Assembly (NCBI RefSeq): GCF_011078175.1
Contig: NZ_JAALCJ010000001.1
Span: 248,001-312,000, forward strand
Source: Enterobacter cloacae
GTDB lineage: Bacteria > Pseudomonadota > Gammaproteobacteria > Enterobacterales > Enterobacteriaceae
Length of the DNA stretch: 64,000 nucleotides
Direction: 5' to 3'
Within the stretch, counting starts at the first letter, position 1. Every line of letters begins with the position of its first letter. Below the pieces are notes generated by a model. The model searched no databases and was not told where the DNA came from. It saw only the letters and a program-made list of their open reading frames with translations. Made by a program: the position numbers and the translations under genes. Positions 9,262 through 17,766 of this stretch are shown piece by piece.

Positions 9262-10020
9262 TCATGATCCGTTTACGAAGCCAGACAAAGCCTGAGCCAA
9301 CGCTGACGGGTTTTCCCAGGACAGTGAATGGCCGGCATCAGGGATAATTTTTACAGCAACGCCTTTTTGTTTCAGGCGATTAAAATCGTCATCAGGCAGA
9401 GATCGCTCACCAAAGACGAGCATTACCGGGCATCGCAATGACAAGAACAGATGTTCCCATTCAGGTTTAACGCCCTCGACCAGGCTTGTTGCGCCGCGCC
9501 AGACGGCCCAGGGGGCATTGCTTTGAAGGCTTCCAGCCCACGGCGACGTTTCCGCCCGAAGCATGTCATCATAGCCCTGTTCCAGAAAATGTTGTTCCGT
9601 TTGGGCCGCAATTCCTCGGCTGAACATCCCGCCACCCGAATGAAAATTGGGTTCAGACACTATCAGGCCCTTAACGCGCGACGTTAACAGCGTTGCCGTT
9701 TCGATCGCGATACTCCCCCCCATGCTATGACCATAGAGCCAGACACTCTCCAGGCCGAGATGGTTTAACAGTTCAACTACCACCTGCGCCTGTTCGCTCG
9801 TGCGATAACGATAGTTGTCAGGTTTATCACTGTAACCACTACCGGGAAGATCGATCAGAATGGCTCTGCGGCCCCCAAAACGGATATCACAGACGATACG
9901 AGGATATTCATACGATGATGCGCAGCCCAACCCGTGAATAAACACAACCGGGTCACCGGAACCGGGAAGATCCTGCCAGCGCACAGTGCAGCCTGCTTGC
10001 TGCGAATAGAAACTGTTCAT
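9262..10020 (-). CDS. Alpha/beta-fold hydrolase
   Basis: 252 residues from the ATG at 10020, chosen because GGAG lies at the right distance; the reading frame extends five codons further without a better site. The oxyanion region VVFIHGLGC is near residue 30, the nucleophile elbow YGHSMGGS (GxSxG, Ser near 100) follows, and an acid after VFGERSLPDDD and a C-terminal histidine in DAGHSLSWENP complete a catalytic triad. No signal peptide. The substrate cannot be told from the sequence; esterase, lipase-like and C-C hydrolase activities are all possible. Monocistronic. Confidence 0.85.
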   Translation of the reverse strand: MNSFYSQQAGCTVRWQDLPGSGDPVVFIHGLGCASSYEYPRIVCDIRFGGRRAILIDLPGSGYSDKPDNYRYRTSEQAQVVVELLNHLGLESVWLYGHSMGGSIAIETATLLTSRVKGLIVSEPNFHSGGGMFSRGIAAQTEQHFLEQGYDDMLRAETSPWAGSLQSNAPWAVWRGATSLVEGVKPEWEHLFLSLRCPVMLVFGERSLPDDDFNRLKQKGVAVKIIPDAGHSLSWENPSALAQALSGFVNGS

Positions 10021-10106
10021 AAGCACTCCATGCATGAAAGACTGTATATTTATACAGATTCAATGTATGGAATGCTATGTCTGGATGACGATTCTGGAAG
10101 CGTGCT

Positions 10107-10280
10107 TCAGAAAAGAGAGATCAACAGGGCAACAGGGAAGCTCATCGGCCAGGTAGATCCCACCAGGAATGCGCTCAACAGGCGAATACGTTTACGGTCT
10201 TTAGACAGGAACCAGGTGATCAATGCGCAGATGGAGGCCATGATTGCGTAGAACACCAACATCTTCTGATACAACGTCAT
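10107..10280 (-). CDS. ortT: OrtT, GhoT-family orphan membrane toxin
   Basis: 57 residues with two hydrophobic helices (about 6-25 and 33-55) around the basic loop SKDRKRIRLLSAFL. The motif LVGSTWPMSFPVALL near the C-terminus is the GhoT/OrtT signature. Length equals E. coli OrtT (YdcX). No ghoS-like antitoxin reading frame is upstream, and the ydcY/patD neighbourhood matches ortT rather than ghoST. The family damages the inner membrane and lowers proton-motive force and ATP during stress. The same frame stays open about 60 codons upstream, but that part has no family similarity. Confidence 0.85.
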   Translation of the reverse strand: MTLYQKMLVFYAIMASICALITWFLSKDRKRIRLLSAFLVGSTWPMSFPVALLISLF

Positions 10281-10440
10281 TCTGTTTACCTGAGCCGAAA
10301 AATAACCGCACGCAATATGCGTCATATGTTGACACAGATCAAGTTTTTTCGTTACATCATAACCACTTAAATAATAAGGATAATAACAACTGAGTATCTT
10401 GTGTAACAACGCAGGATAAAGCAAAACGGTTATTATTGAT

Positions 10441-10463
10441 AAGATGCAAATTAAATGCACTTT
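10441..10463. promoter_or_regulatory. NsrR-like operator upstream of yeaR
   Basis: AAGATGCAAAT, one base, then AAATGCACTTT: two 11-base half-sites close to the remembered NsrR consensus inverted repeat (AAGATGCATTT, one-base spacer). It is centred about 72 bases before the first yeaR start, next to an AT-rich stretch suitable for a promoter. NsrR is the nitric-oxide-sensing repressor, and yeaR-yoaG is a known NsrR target in E. coli, so context and motif agree. Confidence 0.7.
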
Positions 10464-10523
10464 TTGATAAATTCATTCCCGCAGAAAGCAGTCTAATAAG
10501 AGCAGGCTTTCAAGGGAGGAAAC

Positions 10524-10850
10524 ATGCTACGCATTCCGCAGAGTTGCATTCACACCCGTTCCACGCCTTTCTGGAACAAAGAAACGGCCCCTGCCGGCAT
10601 TTTTAAACGTCACCTGGATACGGGCACGCGTCCGGGCGTCTACCCTCGCCTTTCGGTGATGCGTGGCGCAGTGCGTTATCTGGGTTATGCTGATGAATTT
10701 ACGCCTGAGCCCGACAGCGAGCTTGTCATTGAAGCGGGTCGTTTTGGCGTTTTCCCGCCAGAAAGGTGGCATCACATTGAGCTGATGACCGATGACACCG
10801 TGTTCAATATTGAATTCTTTGTTGAACCTGAGGTGCTTAAGTCTCTTTAA
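10524..10850 (+). CDS. yeaR: YeaR, DUF1971 cupin-like protein (copy 1)
   Basis: 108 residues, single small cupin-like domain of the DUF1971/YeaR family; HTRSTPFWNKETAPAGIF and RPGVYPRLSVM follow E. coli YeaR almost exactly, while the C-terminus is about ten residues shorter. A strong ribosome site (GGGAGGA) precedes the ATG. In E. coli the yeaR-yoaG operon is induced by nitrate, nitrite and NO; the molecular role is unclear. Here it is the first of two adjacent yeaR paralogues followed by yoaG, probably one operon under the upstream NsrR-like site. Confidence 0.9.
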   Translation: MLRIPQSCIHTRSTPFWNKETAPAGIFKRHLDTGTRPGVYPRLSVMRGAVRYLGYADEFTPEPDSELVIEAGRFGVFPPERWHHIELMTDDTVFNIEFFVEPEVLKSL

Positions 10851-10877
10851 GCCCCCGACAACATGAAGGAAACTGTT

Positions 10878-11231
10878 ATGTTACGTATTCCTGAAAACTT
10901 TGTTCATACCCGCTCTACCCCGTTCTGGAATAAAGAGACCGCTCCAAAAGCGCTTTTTACCCATCACAATACCAAAGCTGGCGTGTACGGGCGCTTGTCC
11001 GTCATGCAGGGTGCGGTACGTTACTTTGGCTTTGCCGATGGCGATGCTACTGAACCCGATCTGGAAGTGGTCATTGAGGCCGGTTCTTTTGGCATCTCCC
11101 CACCTCAAAAATGGCACCGCATTGAGCTACTGACCGACGACACTTATTTTAATATCGACTTTTTCGCGGATCCTGCCATCACGCTCAGCGGTGCGGGTAT
11201 CGGAAAAGTGGTTAACACGCATAAGGAGTAA
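10878..11231 (+). CDS. yeaR: YeaR, DUF1971 cupin-like protein (copy 2)
   Basis: 117 residues from the ATG at 10878 (AAGGAAA seven bases upstream). It shares the core HTRSTPFWNKETAP, RLSVM.GAVRY, and TDDTYFNIDFF with copy 1 but lacks the LDTGTRP loop (it reads HHNTKAGVYGRLSV) and keeps the longer YeaR tail ending VVNTHKE. The two copies are clearly diverged, so the duplication is not recent. It lies 27 bases after copy 1 and 3 bases before yoaG. Confidence 0.88.
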   Translation: MLRIPENFVHTRSTPFWNKETAPKALFTHHNTKAGVYGRLSVMQGAVRYFGFADGDATEPDLEVVIEAGSFGISPPQKWHRIELLTDDTYFNIDFFADPAITLSGAGIGKVVNTHKE

Positions 11232-11234
11232 ATC

Positions 11235-11417
11235 ATGGGTAAGGCTACCTATACCGTGACCGTCACCAACAACAGCAACGGCGTATCGGTGGATTACGAG
11301 ACAGAGGCACCCATGGAGCTGTTGATCCCGGACGTCGCGGCAGACGTCGTGAAGGACCTGGTGAATACCGTTCGCGCCTACGATACGGAAAATGAACACG
11401 AGGTGTGCGGCTGGTAA
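11235..11417 (+). CDS. yoaG: YoaG, DUF1869 small protein
   Basis: 60 residues, the exact length of E. coli YoaG, with the characteristic start MGKATYTVTVTNNSNGVSVD and end NEHEVCGW. A dimeric small beta-rich protein of unknown function, co-transcribed with yeaR and induced by nitrate/NO in E. coli. AAGGAG lies correctly before the ATG and overlaps the stop region of the second yeaR copy, so the three genes form one operon. Confidence 0.92.
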   Translation: MGKATYTVTVTNNSNGVSVDYETEAPMELLIPDVAADVVKDLVNTVRAYDTENEHEVCGW

Positions 11418-11425
11418 ACAGAATC

Positions 11426-11444
11426 GCCCGGCACTGCGCCGGGC
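11426..11444. terminator. Bidirectional terminator, yoaG / patD
   Basis: GCCCGGC, a five-base loop, then GCCGGGC form a perfect 7-bp GC stem between the convergent stops of yoaG and patD. The plus-strand side is followed by ATTTTAG. Confidence 0.7.
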
Positions 11445-11452
11445 ATGAGATT

Positions 11453-12877
11453 TTAGTGTTTAAACATGACATGCCGCACAACCGTGTAGTCCTCAAGTCC
11501 ATAGATCGACATATCTTTTCCATAACCGGATAACTTCATCCCACCGTGCGGCATTTCGCTCACCAGCATAAAATGGGTATTGACCCAGGTGCAGCCATAC
11601 TGCAACCGCGCGCTGAGTCGATGGGCGCGTCCGACGTCTTTGGTCCAGACAGACGAGGCCAGGCCGTATTGCGAATCGTTAGCCCAGGCCAATACCTGCG
11701 CTTCATCTTCAAACGCGGTCACGCTGACTACCGGGCCAAACACTTCGCGCTGGACGATCGCATCGTCCTGCTTCGCCCCGGCCAGCAGCGTTGGCTGGAA
11801 GTAATATCCCGCCCCTTCTCTTTTACTGCCACCGGTGACGACACGGATATGTCCCAGGGCTTTGGCTTCATCCACGGCAGCACTTACGCGGGAAAGATGC
11901 GCTGCGGAGCTGAGCGGACCCAGCTCCGTTGATGCATCGTCCGGTGAGCCCATTTTCAGGCTGGCAACGGCTGCGCCCAGCTTTTCAACCAGGGCGGGAT
12001 AAATTCCTTCCTGGGCATAGATTCGACAGGCTGCGGTACAATCCTGACCGGCATTATAGAAGCCAAACGTACGCACCCCTTCAACCACGGCATCTAAATC
12101 TGCATCATCAAAGACAATGACCGGGGCTTTTCCGCCCAATTCCATATGGGTACGTTTAACTGAAGATGCGGTATGCCCGATAATATGTTCTCCGGTAGCA
12201 ATAGAGCCGGTAAGAGAAACCATACGGACTTTTTCGTGACCGGTCAGCGGATCTCCTACGGTTTTGCCGCGACCAAACAGCACGTTCAGCACGCCTGGCG
12301 GGAAGATATCTTTCGCCAGTTCCGCCAGCTTCAGCGCCGTCAACGGGGTGATTTCAGACGGCTTGATGACGACACAGTTTCCCGCCGCCAGCGCGGGCGC
12401 AAGCTTCCACGCCGCCATCATCAGAGGATAGTTCCAGGGGGCAATAGAGGCGACAACGCCAACCGGGTCGCGGCGGATCATCGAGGTATGTCCTTCGAGA
12501 TATTCTCCGGCAGCCAGCCCGTTCAGGCAGCGAGCGGCCCCGGCAAAGAAGCGAAACACATCGATCACGGCTGGGATCTCATCCCCCTGGACACAATGCA
12601 GCGGTTTCCCGCAGTTCAGGGATTCCAGTTTTGCGAACGCGTCAGCGTTGGCTTCTATTACATCAGCCAGTTTCAACAGACATTCGGCGCGTGTTTTCGG
12701 CGTCGTTTGCCCCCACTCGTTAAACGCGCGATCGGCCGCCTGGACGGCAGCGTCCACCTGTGCTGCCGACGCTTCAGCAATCTCCAGTAGCACTTCACCC
12801 GTGGCAGGATTGTAAACCGCCTGCTTCTCACCTTCGCCAGCCACCAGTTCACCATTAATCAGCAATTGATTTTGCAT
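11453..12877 (-). CDS. patD: PatD, gamma-aminobutyraldehyde dehydrogenase
   Basis: 474 residues, identical in length and nearly collinear with E. coli PatD (YdcW). NAD-dependent oxidation of 4-aminobutanal to GABA in putrescine degradation, cytoplasmic tetramer. Family motifs are present: [20 protein letters not shown], the catalytic glutamate in MELGGKAP and the catalytic cysteine in GQDCTAACR. It lies directly downstream of ydcR on the same strand with 139 bases between them, a spacer that contains an inverted repeat. The ydcSTUV transporter found beside patD in E. coli is not here. Confidence 0.93.
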   Translation of the reverse strand: MQNQLLINGELVAGEGEKQAVYNPATGEVLLEIAEASAAQVDAAVQAADRAFNEWGQTTPKTRAECLLKLADVIEANADAFAKLESLNCGKPLHCVQGDEIPAVIDVFRFFAGAARCLNGLAAGEYLEGHTSMIRRDPVGVVASIAPWNYPLMMAAWKLAPALAAGNCVVIKPSEITPLTALKLAELAKDIFPPGVLNVLFGRGKTVGDPLTGHEKVRMVSLTGSIATGEHIIGHTASSVKRTHMELGGKAPVIVFDDADLDAVVEGVRTFGFYNAGQDCTAACRIYAQEGIYPALVEKLGAAVASLKMGSPDDASTELGPLSSAAHLSRVSAAVDEAKALGHIRVVTGGSKREGAGYYFQPTLLAGAKQDDAIVQREVFGPVVSVTAFEDEAQVLAWANDSQYGLASSVWTKDVGRAHRLSARLQYGCTWVNTHFMLVSEMPHGGMKLSGYGKDMSIYGLEDYTVVRHVMFKH

Positions 12878-12936
12878 AGCATCGTCCTGTTGAAATCGAC
12901 ATTGTTTTCGCTGTCAGCACACGTTCTGGCGGACAT

Positions 12937-12957
12937 AAACGTGACAACGTCACGTTT
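12937..12957. promoter_or_regulatory. Inverted repeat in the patD upstream region
   Basis: AAACGTGAC, a three-base spacer AAC, then GTCACGTTT: perfect 9-base half-sites 60 bases upstream of the patD start. Size and position suit a dimeric transcription-factor site. The adjacent MocR-type regulator YdcR is one candidate binder, but nothing in the sequence proves it. Confidence 0.45.
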
Positions 12958-13016
12958 CCAATCCGCACTCCCTTTTTAAAGGTAGACCGCGCGTCATGTC
13001 GCTTCAGGAATTTTCA

Positions 13017-14441
13017 TCAAGGTGTGACTGGGTGCAGCATCATTTCGCGGATTAACCCCGCCAGCTGGACGACCGCCTGCTCCTCTCGCTCGCCCCAGCC
13101 CCATGAGGTATTGAAACGAAAAAACGGTGTCCAGATATTGGAGGTGGAAAACATCTTGCCGGGCGCAATGCTGATTTGATGGGTTAACGCCTTCTCACTC
13201 AACCGCCCCGCATCCAGCTGTTCAGGCAGTTCCAGCCACAAAAAGTAGCCGCTGTCGTTATGATGGATTTTGACGCCGGCAGGCATATGGCGCAAAAGCG
13301 ATTGCCAGGCCTGCTGTTTGCGTTCCGCAAGCGTGCGCCGCAGGCGACGAAGATGAGCGTCGTAACGTTTGGTCGCCAGGTAATCCACCAGCGCCAGCTG
13401 CATGGGAGAGCTGGTAGATAACGTACTCATCAGCTGCAACTGTTGAATACGGCGCGCATGTTTTCCCGCCGCCACCCAGCCAATACGGAAACCGGCCACA
13501 AGACACTTGGAGAATGAAGAGCAGTGCAATGTCATATCCTGCTTATCCCAGGCCTTTGCCGGAAGCGGCTTTTCGCGGCCAAAATAGAGTTCGCTGTAAA
13601 CATCGTCTTCAATTAGCGTGACGTTATGCCGGGTTAATAAGGCCACCAGCTGAGCTTTCTTCTCTGCACTCAGGGTGAAGCCGAGCGGATTCTGACTGTT
13701 GGTCATCAGCCAGCAGGCTTTCACCGGATAATCATTTAACGCCTGCTCAAGGGCACTGAGATCGATGCCATCACGCACGTCAGTAGCAACCGACAGCGCT
13801 TTCAGTTTCAGACGTTCAAGCGCCTGGAGTGCGCCATAAAAACAGGGGTTTTCAACGATAACCCAGTCACCTGGTTCAGTCACAGCCTGCAAACTGAGGT
13901 TGAGCGCCTCAAGCGCGCCCGCGGTGATCACAATTTCATCCGGAGAGATATTCATTCCCTGCTGAGCGTAGCGACGGGCTATGGCATGACGTAGGTCAAC
14001 GTTACCCGGCGGCAGGTTTTCGATCACGCTCATGGCGGTAGCCGTTTTGCTGACGTTAGCCAGCGATCGGTTGAGTTGCTGAAGCGGGAAAAGGCGCGGA
14101 TCGGGAAACGCCGAGGCAAAAGGGACAACGAAGGGGTCGCGGCTGGCCTGTAGCACGTCGAAGATATAGGTATTGATGTCCACCACTTCATCGCGCATCA
14201 CCTGCGCGGGCGGTGCAGGCTGGTGTGTGGTCGGGCGCGCGGCAACGTAATAGCCGGACTGCGGTCTGGCAACAATGCGCCCCTGACTTTCCAGCATCTG
14301 ATACGCGTGGCCCACGGTCATGAAGCTCATGCCGCTGCTTGCCACCTGCTCTCGCAGAGAAGGCAGCTTATCGCCCGGCAACCATACGCCAAGCTCAATC
14401 TGCGAGATAATTTGTTGCGCCAGACGCTGGTATTTTTTCAT
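13017..14441 (-). CDS. ydcR: YdcR, MocR-type GntR/aminotransferase regulator
   Basis: 474 residues. The N-terminal ~70 residues are a GntR winged helix-turn-helix (LPSLREQVASSGMSFMTVGHAYQMLESQG). The rest is a fold-type-I aminotransferase-like domain with NPCFYGALQALERLK, NSQNPLGFTLS, the aspartate in EDDVYSELYFG and the PLP lysine in SSFSKCLVAGFRIGW. It is probably a PLP-responsive transcription factor. Sequence and length match E. coli YdcR, which also lies near patD. Its own promoter region contains the short dyad GCTGACAGTGTATATCAGC near 14457-14475. Confidence 0.92.
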   Translation of the reverse strand: MKKYQRLAQQIISQIELGVWLPGDKLPSLREQVASSGMSFMTVGHAYQMLESQGRIVARPQSGYYVAARPTTHQPAPPAQVMRDEVVDINTYIFDVLQASRDPFVVPFASAFPDPRLFPLQQLNRSLANVSKTATAMSVIENLPPGNVDLRHAIARRYAQQGMNISPDEIVITAGALEALNLSLQAVTEPGDWVIVENPCFYGALQALERLKLKALSVATDVRDGIDLSALEQALNDYPVKACWLMTNSQNPLGFTLSAEKKAQLVALLTRHNVTLIEDDVYSELYFGREKPLPAKAWDKQDMTLHCSSFSKCLVAGFRIGWVAAGKHARRIQQLQLMSTLSTSSPMQLALVDYLATKRYDAHLRRLRRTLAERKQQAWQSLLRHMPAGVKIHHNDSGYFLWLELPEQLDAGRLSEKALTHQISIAPGKMFSTSNIWTPFFRFNTSWGWGEREEQAVVQLAGLIREMMLHPVTP

Positions 14442-14523
14442 CAGATTCTCCTTATTGCTGACAGTGTATATCAGCAGGAGAAAAAGAGAAGATTTTGCTA
14501 ACTGTTATAGGAAACGCGGCAGA

Positions 14524-14712
14524 TTACTTGCGGTATTCAGTAATGTGATTCTGAGCAGAACGCGCTGCGGCCAGGTAGTCAAGCGTGATCATCGGCGATT
14601 TGCAGAAAATGCATTTCGCGCCGAACGGATTTTTGTCAGAGACATCAAACGCTGAGGTGCGGTACTGCGAGCCATGACAGCATGGGCAGCGGAAATGGAT
14701 ATAAGAAGTCAT
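14524..14712 (-). CDS. YmcF/YnfQ-like small cysteine-rich protein
   Basis: 62 residues with two cysteine pairs, CPCC and CIFC, separated by the conserved stretch HGSQYRTSAFDVSDKNPFGAK. It looks like a minimal zinc ribbon and resembles the 62-residue E. coli YmcF/YnfQ proteins, reported as cold-shock-induced. A good ribosome site (AGGAG) precedes the ATG. The upstream region is long and non-coding, as expected for a cold-shock leader, but no certain cold-box was identified. Confidence 0.78.
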   Translation of the reverse strand: MTSYIHFRCPCCHGSQYRTSAFDVSDKNPFGAKCIFCKSPMITLDYLAAARSAQNHITEYRK

Positions 14713-15105
14713 AGGATTCTCCTGTAAACGTAAAAACGTAAATTACTCATGAGCCGATCAGGCAAAAGTTGGTTCGATACAAAACGAATCGGAATGTAGA
14801 TAAAGACCCAAGAGAGGCTGCGGAGAGGCACAACGTGATGAGAACTGCTTTATAAAACTACGTCAGATATTTATTTGGATTCAAAACCAGAAATTCATTA
14901 ACGCATGTTGCTGGCGACAAAGCAAGCTGTTTAATGCGTAAAAATCATAAAAAGAAATTTTTTATTCTTCCCTGTTACCTATATCAGCCGGATAAAGTTC
15001 AGCTTTTCCCACAACTGTTATAGATAAATTATCGTTTTCTGCTTCTGATATCTCACTTGCCGCCTCTCTATCATAACAGTACACCGTTTAACATTGAGGC
15101 AGTGC
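14713..15105. other. Non-coding region between ymcF-like gene and cioA-like gene
   Basis: 393 bases without a credible gene. It holds the divergent promoters of the small cysteine-rich gene (minus) and the bd oxidase operon (plus). It contains the AT-rich run AAAAAGAAATTTTTTATT near 14950 and a dyad TTCGATACAAAACGAATCG near 14772-14790. No clear FNR box could be picked out. Confidence 0.6.
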
Positions 15106-16500
15106 ATGTTTGGTCTAGATGCGTTTCATCTTGCGCGAATACAGTTCGCCTTTACCGTATCCTTTCATATTATTTTTCCAGCGATCACCATCGGCCTGGC
15201 GAGCTATCTCGCCGTGCTGGAAGGGCTGTGGCTAAAAACCAAAAATCCCGTCTGGCGTTCGCTGTACCATTTCTGGTCAAAGATCTTCGCCGTCAACTTT
15301 GGGATGGGCGTGGTCTCCGGCCTGGTGATGGCCTATCAGTTTGGCACCAACTGGAGCGGGTTTTCGCAGTTCGCGGGCAGTATTACCGGCCCCCTGCTGA
15401 CCTATGAAGTGCTTACCGCGTTCTTCCTCGAGGCAGGTTTCCTCGGGGTGATGTTATTTGGCTGGAATAAGGTCGGGCCGGGGCTGCACTTCTTTTCAAC
15501 CTGCATGGTCGCACTGGGAACCATCATTTCTACGTTCTGGATCCTCTCGTCAAACAGCTGGATGCAGACACCGCAAGGGTATGAAATCGTCAACGGTCAG
15601 GTGGTTCCTGTGGACTGGTTTGCCGTGGTGTTTAACCCCTCCTTCCCTTATCGCCTTCTGCACATGTCTATAGCGGCTTTCCTCAGCAGCGCGCTGTTTG
15701 TCGGTGCTTCCGCGGCCTGGCATTTGCTGCGCGGAAACAACTCGCCCGCCATTCGCACCATGTTCTCCATGGCGTTGTGGATGACGTTGATCGTGGCGCC
15801 AGTCCAGGCACTGGTGGGAGATATGCATGGGCTTAATACCTTAAAACACCAGCCAGCGAAAATAGCCGCCATTGAAGGTCACTGGGAGAATCCGCCGGGT
15901 GAGCCTACACCGCTGCTGCTGTTTGGCTGGCCGGATATGGAGCAGGAACGGACCCGTTTTGGCCTTGAAATTCCCGCTCTCGGGAGCCTGATCCTGACCC
16001 ACAGTCTCGATAAACAGGTTCCGGCATTGAAAGAGTTCCCGAAAGAAGATCGCCCGAACGCCACCATTGTCTTCTGGTCTTTCCGCATCATGGCTGGCCT
16101 GGGGATGTTGATGCTGCTCTTGGGCGTGACGGCACTCTGGCTGCGTTACAAACAGCGCCTCTATACCTCACGTTCCTTCCTGTGGTTTGCCCTGCTGATG
16201 GGGCCCTCCGGGCTGATCGCGATCCTTGCCGGATGGGTAACAACGGAGGTCGGCCGCCAGCCCTGGGTCGTCTATGGGTTACAGCGTACGAAGGATGCGG
16301 TTTCCGCGCATGGCGATTTGCACATGAGCGTCAGTTTGCTGGCCTTCTTCGTGGTTTATACCGCGGTGTTCGGCGTGGGTTACAGCTATATGGTGCGTCT
16401 GATTAAAAAGGGGCCACAGCGCCACGAGTCCTTTGCGAGCGAATCCGATGGACGCCCTGCTCGTCCGCTTTCCGCCGTTACCACTGAATTTAAGGAGTAA
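15106..16500 (+). CDS. Cytochrome bd-type quinol oxidase subunit I (CIO-like, short Q-loop)
   Basis: 464 residues from the ATG at 15106 (GAGG seven bases upstream). About nine membrane helices. His21 in FTVSFHIIFPAITIG corresponds to the haem ligand His19 of E. coli CydA. The quinol loop begins KHQPAKIAAIEGHWE and GWVTTEVGRQPWVVYGLQRT is the conserved haem b595 region. The protein is ~50 residues shorter than CydA/AppC because the Q-loop is short, as in cyanide-insensitive CIO oxidases. It reduces O2 with ubiquinol or menaquinol in the inner membrane. First gene of a three-gene operon. Confidence 0.92.
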   Translation: MFGLDAFHLARIQFAFTVSFHIIFPAITIGLASYLAVLEGLWLKTKNPVWRSLYHFWSKIFAVNFGMGVVSGLVMAYQFGTNWSGFSQFAGSITGPLLTYEVLTAFFLEAGFLGVMLFGWNKVGPGLHFFSTCMVALGTIISTFWILSSNSWMQTPQGYEIVNGQVVPVDWFAVVFNPSFPYRLLHMSIAAFLSSALFVGASAAWHLLRGNNSPAIRTMFSMALWMTLIVAPVQALVGDMHGLNTLKHQPAKIAAIEGHWENPPGEPTPLLLFGWPDMEQERTRFGLEIPALGSLILTHSLDKQVPALKEFPKEDRPNATIVFWSFRIMAGLGMLMLLLGVTALWLRYKQRLYTSRSFLWFALLMGPSGLIAILAGWVTTEVGRQPWVVYGLQRTKDAVSAHGDLHMSVSLLAFFVVYTAVFGVGYSYMVRLIKKGPQRHESFASESDGRPARPLSAVTTEFKE

Positions 16501-16505
16501 CCGTA

Positions 16506-17516
16506 ATGGGTATCGATCTTTCCATTATCTGGTTCGTAATTATCATTTTCGCCACGTTGATGTATATCGTGATGGATGGTTTTGACCTGGGCATAGGGAT
16601 TCTGTTTCCGGCAACGCCAAATGCCGACGATCGCGACGTGATGGTCAACAGCGTGGCTCCCGTCTGGGACGGCAACGAAACCTGGCTGGTGCTTGGCGGT
16701 GCGGCCCTGTTTGGCGCCTTTCCTCTCGCCTATGCGGTCATCATCGACGCGCTAACCATTCCACTGACAATAATGCTGATCGGGCTTATATTTCGCGGCG
16801 TCGCCTTTGAATTTCGCTTCAAAGCGACGCCTGCACACCGCCCGTTCTGGGATAAGGCGTTTATTAGCGGGTCGATTGTGGCGACTTTCAGCCAGGGTAT
16901 GACCGTCGGCGCAGTCATCCATGGGTTCAGCGTCACCGGTCGTACATTCAGTGGTGGTCCGTTTGACTGGTTTACCGCGTTTAACCTTTTCTGCGGCGTG
17001 GGTCTTGTGGTCGCTTACGCTCTGTTAGGATCAACGTGGCTGGTAATGAAAAGCGAAAATGCCCTGCAACAGCGGATGCGTCAGGTATCGAAAGTGCTTC
17101 TGCTCCTGCTTCTGGTATTCATTGCAGTAATCAGTATTTGGACCCCTCTCGCCCAACCAGCTATTGCTACGCGCTGGTTTACGCTGCCGAATCTGTTTTA
17201 CCTGCTGCCCGTTCCTGCGCTGGTTGTCATCCTTAGTCTGTGCCAGTGGCGCGGCCTGAACGATCCTGCGAGCCATACCCTGCCGTTTATCATGACGTTA
17301 GGGCTGATTTTCCTTGGGTTTAGCGGGCTTGGGATCAGTATCTGGCCGCATATCATCCCGCCGGACATCACTCTCTGGCAGGCAGCCGCGCCAGCCCAAA
17401 GCCAGGGCTTTATGTTAGTGGGTGCACTGTTGATCATTCCCGTCATTCTGGTCTACACCTTCTGGAGTTATTACGTTTTTCGCGGAAAAGTACAGCATGG
17501 GGAGGGTTATCACTGA
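16506..17516 (+). CDS. Cytochrome bd-type quinol oxidase subunit II (CIO-like)
   Basis: 336 residues, about eight membrane helices, starting five bases after subunit I. The N-terminal signature IVMDGFDLGIGILFP and VAPVWDGNETWLV is invariant in CydB/CioB proteins. It packs against subunit I to form the oxidase heterodimer and contains no haem ligands. Its stop overlaps the start of the next small gene (TGATG), so all three products are probably made in fixed proportion. Confidence 0.92.
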   Translation: MGIDLSIIWFVIIIFATLMYIVMDGFDLGIGILFPATPNADDRDVMVNSVAPVWDGNETWLVLGGAALFGAFPLAYAVIIDALTIPLTIMLIGLIFRGVAFEFRFKATPAHRPFWDKAFISGSIVATFSQGMTVGAVIHGFSVTGRTFSGGPFDWFTAFNLFCGVGLVVAYALLGSTWLVMKSENALQQRMRQVSKVLLLLLLVFIAVISIWTPLAQPAIATRWFTLPNLFYLLPVPALVVILSLCQWRGLNDPASHTLPFIMTLGLIFLGFSGLGISIWPHIIPPDITLWQAAAPAQSQGFMLVGALLIIPVILVYTFWSYYVFRGKVQHGEGYH

Positions 17517-17644
17517 TGCAACAACCTGTATGGAAACGCTTGATGTGGCTTGCCATCATTTGGGGCGGCAGCGTCCTGGCGCTGGCCTGCGTAAGTATGA
17601 TCTTTAAAATGCTGATGGCCGCAGCCGGATTTAAATCTCACTAA
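17516..17644 (+). CDS. DUF2474 small membrane subunit of bd oxidase
   Basis: 42 residues, MQQPVWKRLMWLAIIWGGSV at the start, with one membrane helix (about 9-31) and a short tail ending GFKSH. Its ATG overlaps the subunit II stop by one base. The position and topology match the DUF2474 peptide found with CIO-type oxidases, the counterpart of CydX/AppX in classical bd oxidases. It is probably an assembly or stability subunit; this is a family inference. Confidence 0.85.
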   Translation: MQQPVWKRLMWLAIIWGGSVLALACVSMIFKMLMAAAGFKSH

Positions 17645-17650
17645 CTCACT

Positions 17651-17674
17651 GACCGGGTACGCCGCCGCCCGGTC
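17651..17674 (+). terminator. Stem-loop after the bd oxidase operon
   Basis: GACCGGG and CCCGGTC form a 7-bp stem around a ten-base loop, 6 bases after the DUF2474 stop. The following tract TCTTCC is only weakly T-rich, so termination strength is uncertain. Confidence 0.5.
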
Positions 17675-17766
17675 TCTTCCCGCACTTTCAGATAAACCCC
17701 ATTAACACTCTGGAGGGTATGGTTACACTGAAAAATATTTACAGCATTAATAGTTTGAGAAGAAAA

